64,000 nucleotides of DNA from Cryptomeria japonica (lineage: Eukaryota; Streptophyta; Pinopsida; Cupressales; Cupressaceae). Location: NCBI RefSeq assembly GCF_030272615.1, contig NC_081409.1:648922468-648986467 (forward strand). The letters run 5' to 3'. Below the pieces are notes generated by a model. The model did not search any database. It was not told where the DNA came from and was given only the letters and a program-made list of their open reading frames with translations. Made by a program: the position numbers and the translations under genes. Positions 22,707 through 33,570 of the stretch are shown here, piece after piece (position 1 is the first letter of the stretch; each line of letters starts with the position of its first letter).

Positions 22707-23873
22707 ATTAGCGTATGACCATGCAAAGTTGATTTGTCATTCTTTGAAGAAACTTATGAATTTTGACCTTTCTGACTCCATCAATGATTGAGCCAAGAAT
22801 ATGTTGTGTGGAACCTCTTCTGTACCAATGTTTGTTTTGATAGTTTCTTCTACCAACATGGATGACTTTTCCTCATATGATGCTGGGAGAATGTCGAGCC
22901 TTCCATCTTCGAGTGCCTCAGAGAGGTTTTCGCCCTCAAATACGTCCTTTCTTTTTACTTTTTTGGGGTCAGACAGCGCCACAGTGTGGTTTTCGCCATA
23001 AGACCCTTGGTTTGTTCTTATTTTCACAATTTTGTGACTGGAAGGTCTGACACCCTCACCAAAATATGCCATGCTATTAATTTTTATAGTGTATCCCGCT
23101 TTATGGTCCCCAAGGGGAAGATCATCTCCTATGCTAAGATAGTCAATAACAGCTTCATCATTTTGCAATGTGTCAAACTGTGCAGGTCCTTCATGATCCC
23201 AGTCAATGAGTTGGTGGTGAACAAGGGGAAGGCCTTTAATGTCTTCGAAGTTGGCGGGGCTAAGAGTGAAGATGCAGTTATATTCAGGTATATCAAGGTA
23301 ATTATCGAGGTCATCGATGGCACTCTCCTCATCAATCTCGATCGCGAGCGAATCCAAATTATCATCACTAGTAGCGCATTCTGGGACAGGTGTTCTCATC
23401 CTATGTGATTTCAACCTAGGACCTTGAGACAAGGACTATGTGGAATCCTCATGGGTTGTTTCTTGACCAACTTTGAACTTTTTATAAAATTCCTCTTGTT
23501 CTGTGGGTTCATCTGGCTCTCTGAATGTCTTGGTGAGCTTGTAGTCACTGGAGGATTTATCTGAACCCCATTCCCATTCGTTGGAGTCTATGGAATAGTG
23601 ATCCTCCTGTTGAATTTTGGCAGCTTTGATTTGTAAGGCTTCTTCTATCCTTTGAGTGTGGACCTTGGAAGTCAAGAAATCAAGTCCCTTTGAGTGTTCC
23701 TTTTTGAATGTCAATTCAGGTTGTAAAGGTTCAATGATGCCTTCCTTTCGTAACCCAAGAGGGCTTTTTCCATCATACCCAGATTTTTGTAGAATCTTGA
23801 AGCCTTTGCCATATTTCTCACATGGTAGACTGATGTGATCTTGTGTGTCATCTTCAATGTCTTTGTAAAGCAT
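22707..23873 (-). pseudogene. Element E polyprotein linker with G-patch
   Basis: Frame 23873-23436 contains EKYGKGFKILQKSGYDGKSP followed by LGLRKEGIIEPLQP, a G-patch (glycine-rich nucleic-acid-binding module, known in some retroelement polyproteins between protease and RT). Frame 23432-22737 continues in the same phase with an acidic linker (DDNLDSLAIEIDEESAIDDL) leading into RT. Stops near 23434 and 22735 break it. The overlap of this frame with the protease frame (23711-23873) indicates a frameshift there. Confidence 0.7.
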
Positions 23874-24560
23874 TTGTATAAGTCTTCCTCTTCCAGTTCA
23901 CCCCATCTTTGAAAGGTAGTAGGGTCCCATTTGAGTACCATGATGGATACTTGCTTGTTTGGATGTGGTCTTCCATATTCTTTTGGGGAACTCATGACTT
24001 GTTGTAAGTACATGGTCTGATTTAAAGTGTATTCCCCCACGCCCTTGTCTTGGAATTTTCCTTTAAGCTCACCTTGTTTTGATGTCGAAGGTCTTAATGA
24101 CTTAGGATCAATGTATGCCGAAGAAGGAACAGCTTCGTGATTACTGGGAATGATGGTCTCAGTTTTTGATCTCAGGTTATTGCAGTATATGAACAGATTA
24201 GGATCACCATTAACTGTTACCTCTACTCCATTGTGAGGAAACTTAATGCATTGGTGATATGTAGATGGGATTGCCCTCATTTCATGAATCCAAGGACATC
24301 CTAGAAATATGTTATAACTGAGATCTAGATCTAGGACTTGACAAACCACATCCTTCATAACTGGCCCCACTTTGAGAGGTAAGGTGACTGTGCCCTTGGA
24401 TGAATGCTCTTCATCATCATATGCCTTGATGGTGATTTGATTTGTAGAATTCACAACTTTATCTGAATATCCCAATTGTTTAATTGTGCTCAATGTACAA
24501 ATGTTTAGACCTGCTCCTCCATCTATCAGGACTCATTTTATTCGATGTTTGTGTATGAAG
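23874..24560 (-). pseudogene. pro: Element E aspartic protease
   Basis: Codons at 24521-24523 and on read VLIDGGAGLNICTLSTIKQL: the D-G-G-A active-site loop of a retropepsin, followed by the hydrophobic LDLSYNIFLGCPWIHEM, the typical downstream LLGRPWL-like block. The protease would process Gag-Pol. The frame is broken near 24494 and shifts near 23711-23873. Confidence 0.82.
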
Positions 24561-24667
24561 GCTTCAATGTGTAGTGGTGCATTATGTGGCTGACTTACGG
24601 AGGCGTCACCGGCTTCTATGAATGTAAGGGAGTGTGGAATGGAAAGGTATCCCACCATGGCTTGAAA

Positions 24668-27091
24668 CTAGTTCACATTTAGATCAGTAGGAACGACAGT
24701 GTATCTCAAGATTTTGTCAAGAATAGCTTTATGTGCGGGGGATATGCGTAAGAGCTCAAGGATGGAAATGAGTGTGGGTGTCTTCCCTAACTGTTCTATA
24801 AGGTCATACTCAGGTTTAGTTGATGAGGAAGCAGTGTTTTTGGTCGGAGCACCTTGCAAAGTGATTTTACCTCGATGAGTTGTGACATGACATTTAGAGG
24901 TAGGTTCAGTTGAAGATCTAACACCTTTTAGGACAATCTTGGGTCTCTGGGTAGAATTCTCAAGGGTTTTGTCCTTGATGATAATAGTAGAGACATAATT
25001 GTCCATCGAGATGTGATTGATAGTTGAATCATAGTTGTAGGATGCTCTAGTATAGTTAGTTTGATCCTTCGTGGCTTTAGCTTTTCCCTTGTCATGCTTT
25101 GGGAACGGTTCCCTAAACATCTCATGTTCTTGGTTGGATGAGTGTCCTTCAATCTCAATGTCACCTCTATCAATGAGATCTTGTATGATGTTCTTCAGTC
25201 TATGACAATTTCCTATCTTAAGACCCTTGCTCTTATGAAATTCACAATACTCATCATCATTCCACCAATTTGGTTTAACCTTTGGTTCATATGGAGGAAA
25301 ATCTGGAACTGTGATTACCTTGTTTGCCACTAGCTTCTTGAAGACTAGCTCAAGAGGTTCTCCCAATGGAGTGTACTTCCTTCATGATTTAGAAGTTGTT
25401 TGAGTATTCACCTGATTGTTTGTAGAGCTTGATCCAGAAAAAATGAATTTGGGTCGCACTGTATTGGCATCAACAACACCATCATTGACTGTGTTCTCAT
25501 TTTTATTCCAAAATCTCAGCTTGTCTTTTCCCTTAAAGTCATCTTTGTTTTCCTTGAATATCTTAATGACTCCTTGTTCAATTAGGACCTTCTTTATTGC
25601 TAAGCCTTTTTCAATGACGTCCTTGAAGGTGGACAAACAAGCTTTTCTTAGATCATAGCCAATGTCTTTGTTAACATTCTGTGTGAACATCTCTACCATT
25701 TGCTTTTGTGGAATTTCACAAGAGCATTTTCTGGCTAGATTTCTCTATCTTTGTAAAAATGATGCAAAAAATTCTCCATCCCTTTGCTTGGTGTTGCACA
25801 AAGTAGTGACTGATATGTCTGTCTCTATGTTGTAGGAGAAATGTTGGATAAATGCCTCTGCTAAGTCACCCCATGACTTAATACCAGGTGGAAGTTGGGG
25901 TGAACCATTCCATAGCTTGATCACCTAGGCTTTGTGGGAATAATCTCATCAAATATGTCTCTTCTGCTGCTACCTCAATGCAAGCTATGAAAAACTATCT
26001 TATGTGTTCCTTAGGATCCCCTTTTCCTCTGTACTTATCAAACTTAGGTGTCACAAAGTGTGTAGGAATGGAGGCATTGGAATGCTTTTGTCAAATGGAT
26101 AGGGACATATGTCTCTCATTGTGTATGTTGGCTTTGGTGTATTTATGTCCTCAATTTTCTTTTGTAAGTCCCTGATTTGTTGCTCCAAATTTCTCTTAGG
26201 TGGAGATCGACTTCTTGGACCATACCCCATGCTTGAGGCACCAATTGGAGGAGAACCATGTTGCATATATGGATGATATTGATCATACACATGTTCATAT
26301 GGAGGAGGTCTATAGTGATGATGTGTATATGGACCACTTCACATAGAGTCATGTTGAGGAACGAAATATCTACTTTGTCCATGTATACCATACTCTACAG
26401 GCATGTCATGTTCTAATGTGTTGCCCCCAAATTTGACACAGGGTTTCCTTGTGTCCAAATTTTGAGCATGCCTTTGAATTTCCAATTGCTTTGGTGGTTG
26501 ATCCTTAGCATTGATATGTGATTGAGCAATTTTCTCTGCATAAGACTTCCATAATGGTCTGCGAAGGTGAGTATCATATGCTTGACCATGTATATGTGGG
26601 ACCTCTGGTTTTTGAAGCAAAGATGATGGTGATTCAGGTACCATATGTGGTCCTCTATTGCCTCCACTATTAGGCCTTCTTTGATCCATGTTGGAGTGAG
26701 TTTGTTGCAAAGGTTGAGTTTCCATTATTTGAGACATGTCAAAATCATGAGGTATCTTGGCTCCACTTTGTGCCATCATTTGTAAGAAGTATTGTCCATC
26801 GCTCCTCATTATTTTCTCAACCAATCGATTGAAATGGGGATTCATAATGGATTCTTCCACATCTACTAAATGTACTGACAAGTTGTCCATATTGTCATTG
26901 TGTGTATCATTGTTGTTTGTAGTGTCCATGTTCTCAACATTTGGAATGTTTCTATAGGCATCCATGTTAGGTAATGTGTTATGTTCAGTATTGAAAAAGA
27001 CATCATTGTCATACTCATAGACACTCATGTTTGTAGACTCTTGAGCCTCTTTAGTTTCTCTTGTAGATTTTTGAAGATAGGTTTCAACCAT
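24668..27091 (-). pseudogene. gag: Element E gag
   Basis: From about 27091 a hydrophilic N-terminal region (MVETYLQKSTRETKEAQEST) leads to CPYPFDKSIPMPPF (about 26080), the entry to the capsid domain of Tat gag. The retrotrans_gag core lies at about 26050-25380, across frameshifts, with AMEWFTQLPPGIKSWGDLAE. The C-terminal part (25366-24668) has YCEFHKSKGLKIGNCHRLK followed by IIQDLIDRGDI, the Tat version of the nucleocapsid knuckle with His in place of the second Cys. Stops near 26340, 25730 and 25380 show it is dead. Confidence 0.85.
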
Positions 27092-27584
27092 GAACTAGGT
27101 ATTGACCAAGATGTGTGAGACTAGATGAAAATGGAAAGAGTATGGAAGACCAAGAGTTGGATGGGATGTAAATGAATCTGAAGTGTACTCGCAATGTCCA
27201 AAGTGTAAGACCAAGTATGTATGTAGTAGAGTAGGTGTGACTTCCAAAGAGAGGATAGTTTTTCTTGATGAGGTAAGTTGACCTTGACTCTAAGTAAGAC
27301 CAAATGAGACCCAAAGGTGATAGACCTTGATGAGGGACCACTTAGCAAAGTGTTGTTGTATGTAGTGTGTTGACAAAGTATGATGAGGACAAGCAAGTGA
27401 CCTTTTGACTCAAGTTTAGACAAATGTGAATGTAATGTGAGATGTGAAGCAATAATGGAATTTGTGAGACCCAAAGACAGGTTGAATGTTAAATGAAACC
27501 TAGAGAAATAACCTAGGAAGCTCAAGAATTCCAAAACTGACTGTGTTTGCTTGTTGGACTGTAACAGTTTTTTTTGTTTCAATT

Positions 27585-27770
27585 TTGATCACAGACATGA
27601 TTTCCTAACAGAGACACGGTTCTGTTCGACACAGATGTGCTTCTGAGATTTTTGCAAAGTGCACTGTTGATTCTAGAAACACAGACGCATTTTTGCTGTT
27701 CACAGACACGGTTATACAACATAGATGCTATTATGTCAGACACAGATGCGTTTTTGCAAAATTTGTGCAA
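27585..27770 (-). repeat. GCGTCTGTG motif cluster, gag-proximal leader of element E
   Basis: On the plus strand about seven copies of ACACAGACGCG-like words (near 27592, 27610, 27628, 27680, 27700, 27719 and 27738), i.e. GCGTCTGTGT in the sense of the gag transcript. Same motif as at 15041-15320. Confidence 0.75.
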
Positions 27771-28969
27771 TTTTTTCCAATGTGTGAAGTCGTTTTGTTG
27801 TGACCAAATCTGACTATTTGACTATTTTGCATGACAATAGGACATAGTGTTGATGAAGACCCAATGTTTGTAAGTGTCTAGACTCCAAAATGACTCCAAA
27901 AAAGCGTGTTGTTTGATGTAAAAATGTTTTGCATGCACTTGAAGACACAAAAGACACAATGTTTTGTTGTTTGGTCTTGACTGTTTTGAATGTTCAAAAT
28001 AAGTCAAGCACAATTCTTATGGCTGGCCAAGACAATAGTTATTGATCCCACATGAGGTTTTACCCCCGAGGCTACGCTATTCAAAGCAGATACTTAGATG
28101 CTTGACCTCACTGGCTCCACCCTCGGCACTCACTTCTCAGGTCAGCCAAGCATCAGTCCCCATGAAAACTCCCCGTGGTAAACTTTGTATCTCTACTAAG
28201 AACTGTATGTGTATGGGTTGCTACCAGAGGTCTGACCTCCTGCCTCAACAACTAGAAGGATTTGGGCTTCTAAAACAAAAAGGTGCTAGTAAGGGCATCC
28301 ACTCGTGTGGCCATACATGTGGCACTTTTAGCTCTGTAAATACAGAAGGCTCCCAGCCAGTTGGGGTTACACCCTACAACTGATCAAATAAATTTGATCA
28401 AACAGGTTTATGGGGAGACATAGTGTCGGTATGAACTAATTAGCACATGTTATTCATAGTTTTCACCATGAATATAGTTATTTATAGTGGTTTGGAAGAA
28501 GATGACTTTTCTTTTGCTACCACTTGGGTCATTCTCTTCTCACTAATAGTCCTAATGACCACACAGGAAGACAAGCCCTCTAAAGATTAAACAAAAAGAG
28601 CCTATTGCTCAAGACACAAAAGACAATGATTCAATTTTAGTGCACCAATTGAAGTGTTTGCTAGTCTATGAAAATAAGACACACAATAAAAATCCAAAAA
28701 CCCTTGCCAAGGACCTGCAACAAAGAGGTTAGTAGTTTGGATTGTTTCAAATAATCACCCCTTCCTGCAAGCACACAAGTTAGGTAAATTTTAAACCCAA
28801 AAGACTTTGTGAAAATAGGGGCTTTCGACAAAACGTTTTGCTTTCAAGACAAGTTGCACCGATTTCGTTAGCTGGATCTGAAAATGTTAGCTCAAAATAA
28901 ACCAGATCTAAAACCTTAAATGCAAAACCCAAAATCAAATCAATAAACCCCCCAAAAAAGTGAAACCGA

Positions 28970-29215
28970 TGCACACAGATGCGGTTACCTTCGACATAGA
29001 CATGGTTTTGTGAGACACAGACGTGGCTCCAGAACCCAGACGCAACTTCTGGACACAGATGCGTCTAAAAACACCTCAGACGTGATTGCAGAACACAAAC
29101 ACGATTTTTAAAATCTACAAAATAAAATACTATCGATAACATAGACGCGGTTCCAGATGTCGCAGACACGCCAGAAAATCAAAAACGCAATACAAAAGTA
29201 CGCAAACGCGAAAAT
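28970..29215 (-). repeat. GCGTCTGTG motif cluster, PBS-proximal leader of element E
   Basis: About ten ACACAGACGCG-like words on the plus strand near 28971, 28992, 29013, 29034, 29052, 29074, 29093, 29139, 29157 and 29203, about 20 bp apart. In the gag RNA they read CGCGTCTGTGT. Confidence 0.75.
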
Positions 29216-29291
29216 ATCAAAATGTTGTCGAAAATGTCAGATCTGCAACTTCAAAACACAAAATCTACAACAAGGACATTAAATACGAAAA

Positions 29292-29313
29292 GGGACAAAA
29301 GTCCCACTGGGCA
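29292..29313 (-). other. Primer-binding region of element E
   Basis: On the minus strand TGCCCAGTGGGACTTTTGTC follows the LTR end TTTTGGCA directly. The LTR-PBS junction TTTTGGCATGCCCAGTGGGA is of the kind common in plant gypsy elements; the tRNA is not assigned. Confidence 0.65.
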
Positions 29314-30094
29314 TGCCAAAATGTATATGGTGAAAATGGATAACAATATTAAAAGGCTAAATGAATTCAACCACAAAACCTTAGCCTAACAACAACAAAG
29401 ATCCACCATAACATATGAAGATTACCTAAGATAATGCAAATCAAATGAAATCACAAAGATTATACCATCACATGTCCAATAGGGTTTGGATCTCCATTCT
29501 TCCTATCTCCATTGATCTTGCTTGATATATTTGCTCTTAGATTTTATGTGCACAAGAGCTCAACAAAGAACGAAATGTGGTTGCAAGTAGGATCGCATAT
29601 GCCAAGTAGTCAATTGATCAAGTAGTTAGAATGATCCATTAGGGTTGATAATGAAGGAAGCATCTCCTTATATAGAAGATACTATATGAAATGGAGGGAT
29701 AAGATTGAGAGGTGTAAAAGGAGGTCGGCTATGATTAGAGGGTAGGTAAAAGAAATAATAAAATAATGAAAGGGGTAGGTAGTTTATGAATTAAGAGATG
29801 AATGACATGTGTCATGGATAGAAAAGGTTAATGAATTAATTAAATAAATAAAGATTTATTTAATTAATAAAAGAAGTGGGATCAATTAAATAAATAAAAT
29901 ATTTATTCAATTTAGGAAAAAAGGGTAATTTAAATAAATAAATGTATTTATTTAAATGAGAAATAAGGCTAGCAGAGGATAAATGAATTAATTAAATAAA
30001 TAAAGATTTATTTAATTAATAGATGAATTAGGCTAAAATAATTAAATAAATAAAATATTTATTTAATTAGACATGACAATTTTAGGTGTCTACA
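29314..30094 (-). repeat. 5' LTR of element E
   Basis: Plus-strand ends TGCCAAAATG and GGTGTCTACA, 781 bp. It is ~35 bp longer than the 3' LTR because of an extra segment near 29900-29935. It carries the same TTAATTAAATAAATAAA palindromes. Right of it B's coding sequence resumes at once. Confidence 0.9.
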
Positions 30095-30372
30095 AGGACA
30101 AACTGGAGAAGTTCAAAAAGTTCAAAGGAGGAAATAGGAGAAACTGTCTTGTTGTAGTTGATGAATGTGTCACTGATGATGAATCAGAAGATGAAGAAAG
30201 TGAAAACATAGTGTTTGTAGCCGTTAAGGAAGATGTGTCAGACAAGAAGGCTCTTGTCTCCCGCTTTGATAATTCTAATGAGTGTATTATTGACAGTGGT
30301 TGTTCTCACCACGTGATTGGTGACCAAAGAAAGTTTCTGTCTCTGGAAGAGTATGATGGAGGTGTAGTCTAA
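30095..30372 (+). pseudogene. Element B gag tail and aspartic protease N-terminal part
   Basis: The frame resumes with DKLEKFKKFKGGNRRNCLVV and an acidic stretch (TDDESEDEESEN), typical between the copia zinc knuckle and protease, then CIIDSGCSHHVIGD with the D-S-G active site. Protease cleaves the polyprotein. The frame ends at a TAA (30370-30372) but the homology continues, so the stop is a lesion. Confidence 0.85.
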
Positions 30373-31780
30373 TTTGGTAATGATGCATCATGTATGGTAA
30401 AAGGCGAAGGGTCCATCTCTCTAAATGGAAAAAGAAGTGTTGATAATGTGTATTGGGTAGAAGGTCTCAGGCATAACCTTTTGAGTGTTGCTTAGCTGAA
30501 TGATAAAGGGCTCACTCTGGAATTCAAAGATGGAGTATGCAAAATAAAAGGAAAGAGTGGTGAACTGATGGCCACCGGTATGTAGACCAAAGGTAACTTA
30601 TTTCAGTTAAATACAAATATCAGTCAATGTCTAATGGCTAAGTTTGATGATAGTTGGATATGGCATAGGAGACTCTGCCATGTAAATTTTGATAATATTG
30701 TGAAGGCTAGTAAGATCAAGAAAATTAGAGGATTGTCTGTGCTGAACAAACCAGAGAATCCTTTGTGCAGAGAATGTCAACTGGGGAAAATGTCTTCCTC
30801 AACTTTTGAAGGTAAATCTTTCACAGTAGATAATTTATTTGATCTTGTGCATACTGATTTGTGTGGTCCTATGAAAACTAGGAGTGTTTAGGGAGATAGG
30901 TACTTTATGATTCTTACTGATGATTGCTCAAGAATGATGTGGGTCACATTCTTGAAAGACAAGTCTGAAGCTTTTGGAATGTTCAAAGCCTTCAGAGCAC
31001 TAGTTGAAAAGGAAAGCGGTAAGAGGATCAAATGCCTTAGAACCAATCAAGGAGGTGAGTTCACCTCTGGATAATTCAATAAGTACTGTGAAGAAAATGG
31101 CATCAAGAGGCAACTGTCTGCCCCCCGAACTGCATAGCAGAATGACCTAGCAAAAAGGAACAACCAAACTGTAGTTGAAGTAGCCAGAACAATGCTGATT
31201 CAAGGGAAGGTTGCTCACACTTTTTGGAGAGAAGCGGTGAGCACTGTAGTCTACACCATGAACCGAGTATTCATCAAGAAAGGTAAGGATAAAACTCCTT
31301 ATGAGTATTAGACTAGTAAGACTCTAGTAGTAAGATACTTTAGAGTGTTTGGTAGCAAGTGTTATATCAAGAGAAGTGAATACCAAAGCAAGTTTGATGC
31401 AAAATGTGATGAAGGAATATTCCTAAGGTATTCCACCAAGAGAAAAGCTCTTAAGTGTTTTAACAATAGGACTCAGAGAATTGTTGAAAGTATCAATGTT
31501 AGAGTTGATGAAACCTCTGAGAAACCTAAGGAAACTGATAGTGAGCAAGGAGTAGATGAACCGGTTGTAACCTTCTGGGAACTCATTGCAAAATAACCAA
31601 GTACCAGTAACAGTGCTCCTATACCAGTAGATGTTGATGAAGATGAGGATGAAGAGGAAAAGTAAGAGAAATAAGCCAAGATCATTCCTAAGTATGTAAA
31701 GCTACATCATGATCCAAAGAAGATCATAGGAGATAAGGATGCAGGAATTCTTACAAGAAGAAAGGTTAGAAAAATTATTG
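30373..31780 (+). pseudogene. int: Element B integrase
   Basis: GAG-pre-integrase zinc region: WHRRLCHVNFDNI ... NPLCRECQLGKM. The core starts with VHTDLCGPM and YFMILTDDCSRM; the second catalytic position reads RTNQGGEF where copia elements have a DNGGEF-like string, and the third reads NDLAKRNNQT where Glu is expected. Two of three catalytic acidic residues are thus lost. In-frame stops at 30493, 30583, 30889 and 31135, plus further ones to 31312, break it. The C-terminal part (FGSKCYIKR to VDETSEK, 31345-31530) ends in an acidic linker into RT. Confidence 0.87.
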
Positions 31781-31781
31781 C

Positions 31782-32785
31782 ATGATTTTTGAATTTGAGC
31801 CCAAAACATTTAAAGAGGCACACAAAGATGAAGACTGGATTAAGGCTATAGAAGAGGAACTTGACCAGATAGAAAAGAATGGTACATGGTCTTTGGTACC
31901 TAGACCTGACCATAAAAATGTTATTGGCACCAAATGGGCTTTTAGAAACAAGCTGAATGAAGATGGCACAGTGGTAAGGAACAAAGAAAGATTGGTATGT
32001 AAGGGATATGCTCAAGAAGAAGGAGAAGACTATGGAAAAACCTTGCTCCAGTAGCTAGATTGGAAGGAGTTCAAATGCTTCTTGCATATGCAACCTTCAA
32101 GGGATTCAAAGTGTATTAGATGGATGTGAAATCTGTATTCCTAAATGGAATACTTGAAGAGGAAGTGTATATAGAGCAACCAAATCAGTTTGCCCTATCA
32201 AAAGACAGTGATATGGTGTGTAGGCTACATAAAGCCTTGTATGGATTGAAGCAAGCACCTAGAGCATGGTATGAATGTTTACACTCTCATCTTGTGAAGA
32301 TTAGAATTGAAATAACAAGTGAAGATAGCAATATCTATCTGAAGTTAGAAGGAGATCAGATTCTAATCTATGAAGTGTTTGTTGATGACATAATTTTTGG
32401 TGGAAATGACAAGATGAGCCATGCGTTTGTAGATGAAATGAAGAAGGAATTTGAGATGTCACTAATCAGAGAGATTAAGTTCTTCATTGGACTACATATT
32501 CAATATATGAAAGATTGTATATTTATCACTCAGTCCAAGTATGTCAAAGAGGTGTTGAAGACCTTTGGCATGGAAGACAGTAAACAAATTGGTACATCGA
32601 TGATGACCGGTTGTAAATTGTCAAAAGAAGATGACTCGGCGTTGGTGAATGAGAAGGAATATCGGTCAATGATTGGTAAGTTTCACTATGTAGTACACAG
32701 CAGATCGGACATTGCACATGCAGTGGGCATTGCTACATGTTTTCAGAAAAGTCCAAGAGAAACCCACTTGGTAGCAGTCAAGTGA
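31782..32785 (+). pseudogene. Element B reverse transcriptase
   Basis: RVT_2-type sequence: KAIEEELDQIEKNGTWSLVP, IGTKWAFRNKLNEDG, then a one-base frameshift near 32040 and a TAG at 32117, then MDVKSVFLNGILEEEVYIEQ, LYGLKQAPRAWYE and the active site EVFVDDIIFGG (YVDD in most relatives, FVDD here). It would copy the element RNA to DNA. Copia-type by sequence and by its position after integrase. Confidence 0.9.
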
Positions 32786-33306
32786 ATTCTTAGATATCTG
32801 AAGGGAACTATAGATTATGGATTATGGTATCCATATAGTAATGATTTCAATCTCAAAGTGTTTACTGATGTCAATTGGGCTGGTAATGTGGATGACCGGT
32901 GGTGCATTCTTTCTTGGTGGTAGACTAGTCTCATGGATGAGTAAGAAGCAAAGTTGTATCTCTTAGTCTACAGCAAAAGCATAATATGTAGCAGCATTTA
33001 TGAACTACACTCAGATAATTTGGATGAAGCATATATTAAGTGGTTTCAAAGTCCTTGTATCTAAACCGGTGAGTATATTTTGTGACAACACAAATGCAAT
33101 TAATATTTCTAAGAATCCGGTATTCCAAGCACTTCAAGCTCAAGTATCATTTCTTGAGGGAGAAAGTTCAGGACAAAGAGGTTGTATTGGAACATGTTTC
33201 CAGTAAGGAGTTGTTAGCAGATATATTCACCAAGCCTCTACCGAAGGCTACATTTACCTATTTAAGAGGTGAATTAGGGGTGTTGCCCCTTCAAGAGGTG
33301 AACTAA
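32786..33306 (+). pseudogene. Element B RNase H
   Basis: After YRSMIGKFHYVVHSRSDIAH and the connection region come SIFCDNTNAINISKNPVF, KYHFLREKVQDKEVVLEHVS and LLADIFTKPLPKATFTYL, the usual C-terminal end of copia polyproteins. A frameshift near 33140 and stops near 32783, 32922 and 32964 break it. Ends at TAA 33304. Confidence 0.87.
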
Positions 33307-33570
33307 AGGTATGTGCTCCACATCAGTCAGGTATTGCATTGTCAAATCTTTCCAGCATTGATGTGTTGAAGGATGCTACTCCTTAGGGGGAGCAACATAG
33401 TAGATAATGGATGTTTGTGCCTCCACTTTGGCATTGTTGTCAAAGAGGGAGAAGATGTGAAGTAGAGAAGATATATGTAGTTTTGAAGACATAATATGGA
33501 AGAGATTGGGGAGAAGATGTGAAGCAGAGAGATATCTTTGTATATTACCATCAATGCCAAAGGGGGAGAT
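33307..33570 (+). other. 3' untranslated region and polypurine tract of element B
   Basis: Includes two GGGGGAG-type tracts, one near 33388 and the functional-looking AAAGGGGGAGAT at 33559-33570 against the LTR. The wording TTTGGCATTGTTGTCAAAGA before the tract resembles that of element C and of many plant copia elements. Confidence 0.75.

Larger units (their letters stand above)
27092..29291 (-). other. 5' leader of element E
   Basis: About 2.2 kb between the PBS and gag. It is AT-rich apart from a GC-richer block at 28040-28385 with many short complementary words, and holds two clusters of the GCGTCTGTG motif. No sustained frame on the minus strand; the plus-strand frame 28042-28383 is antisense to the leader and shows no domain. 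Confidence 0.6.
13762..30094 (-). mobile_element. Element E: Ty3/gypsy retrotransposon of the Tat/Ogre type
   Basis: LTRs at 29314-30094 (5') and 13762-14507 (3') bracket 14.8 kb. On the minus strand the order is leader, gag, protease, G-patch, RT, RNase H, archaeal-type RNase H, integrase, then an antisense gene (plus strand) before the 3' LTR. The second RNase H and the antisense gene are hallmarks of the Tat clade. The polypurine tract AAAGAGGGGTAAAA lies against the 3' LTR. The LTRs look only a few percent different by eye apart from one ~35 bp indel, so E is younger than A and B. Its right edge abuts B gag sequence; the left edge is a tandem-LTR junction, so no target duplication is visible. 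Confidence 0.92.

Noticed and set aside
28042-28383. 113-codon plus-strand frame in E's leader
   Set aside because: Antisense to the leader, no domain, bounded by AT-rich sequence; more likely a structured RNA region than a gene.
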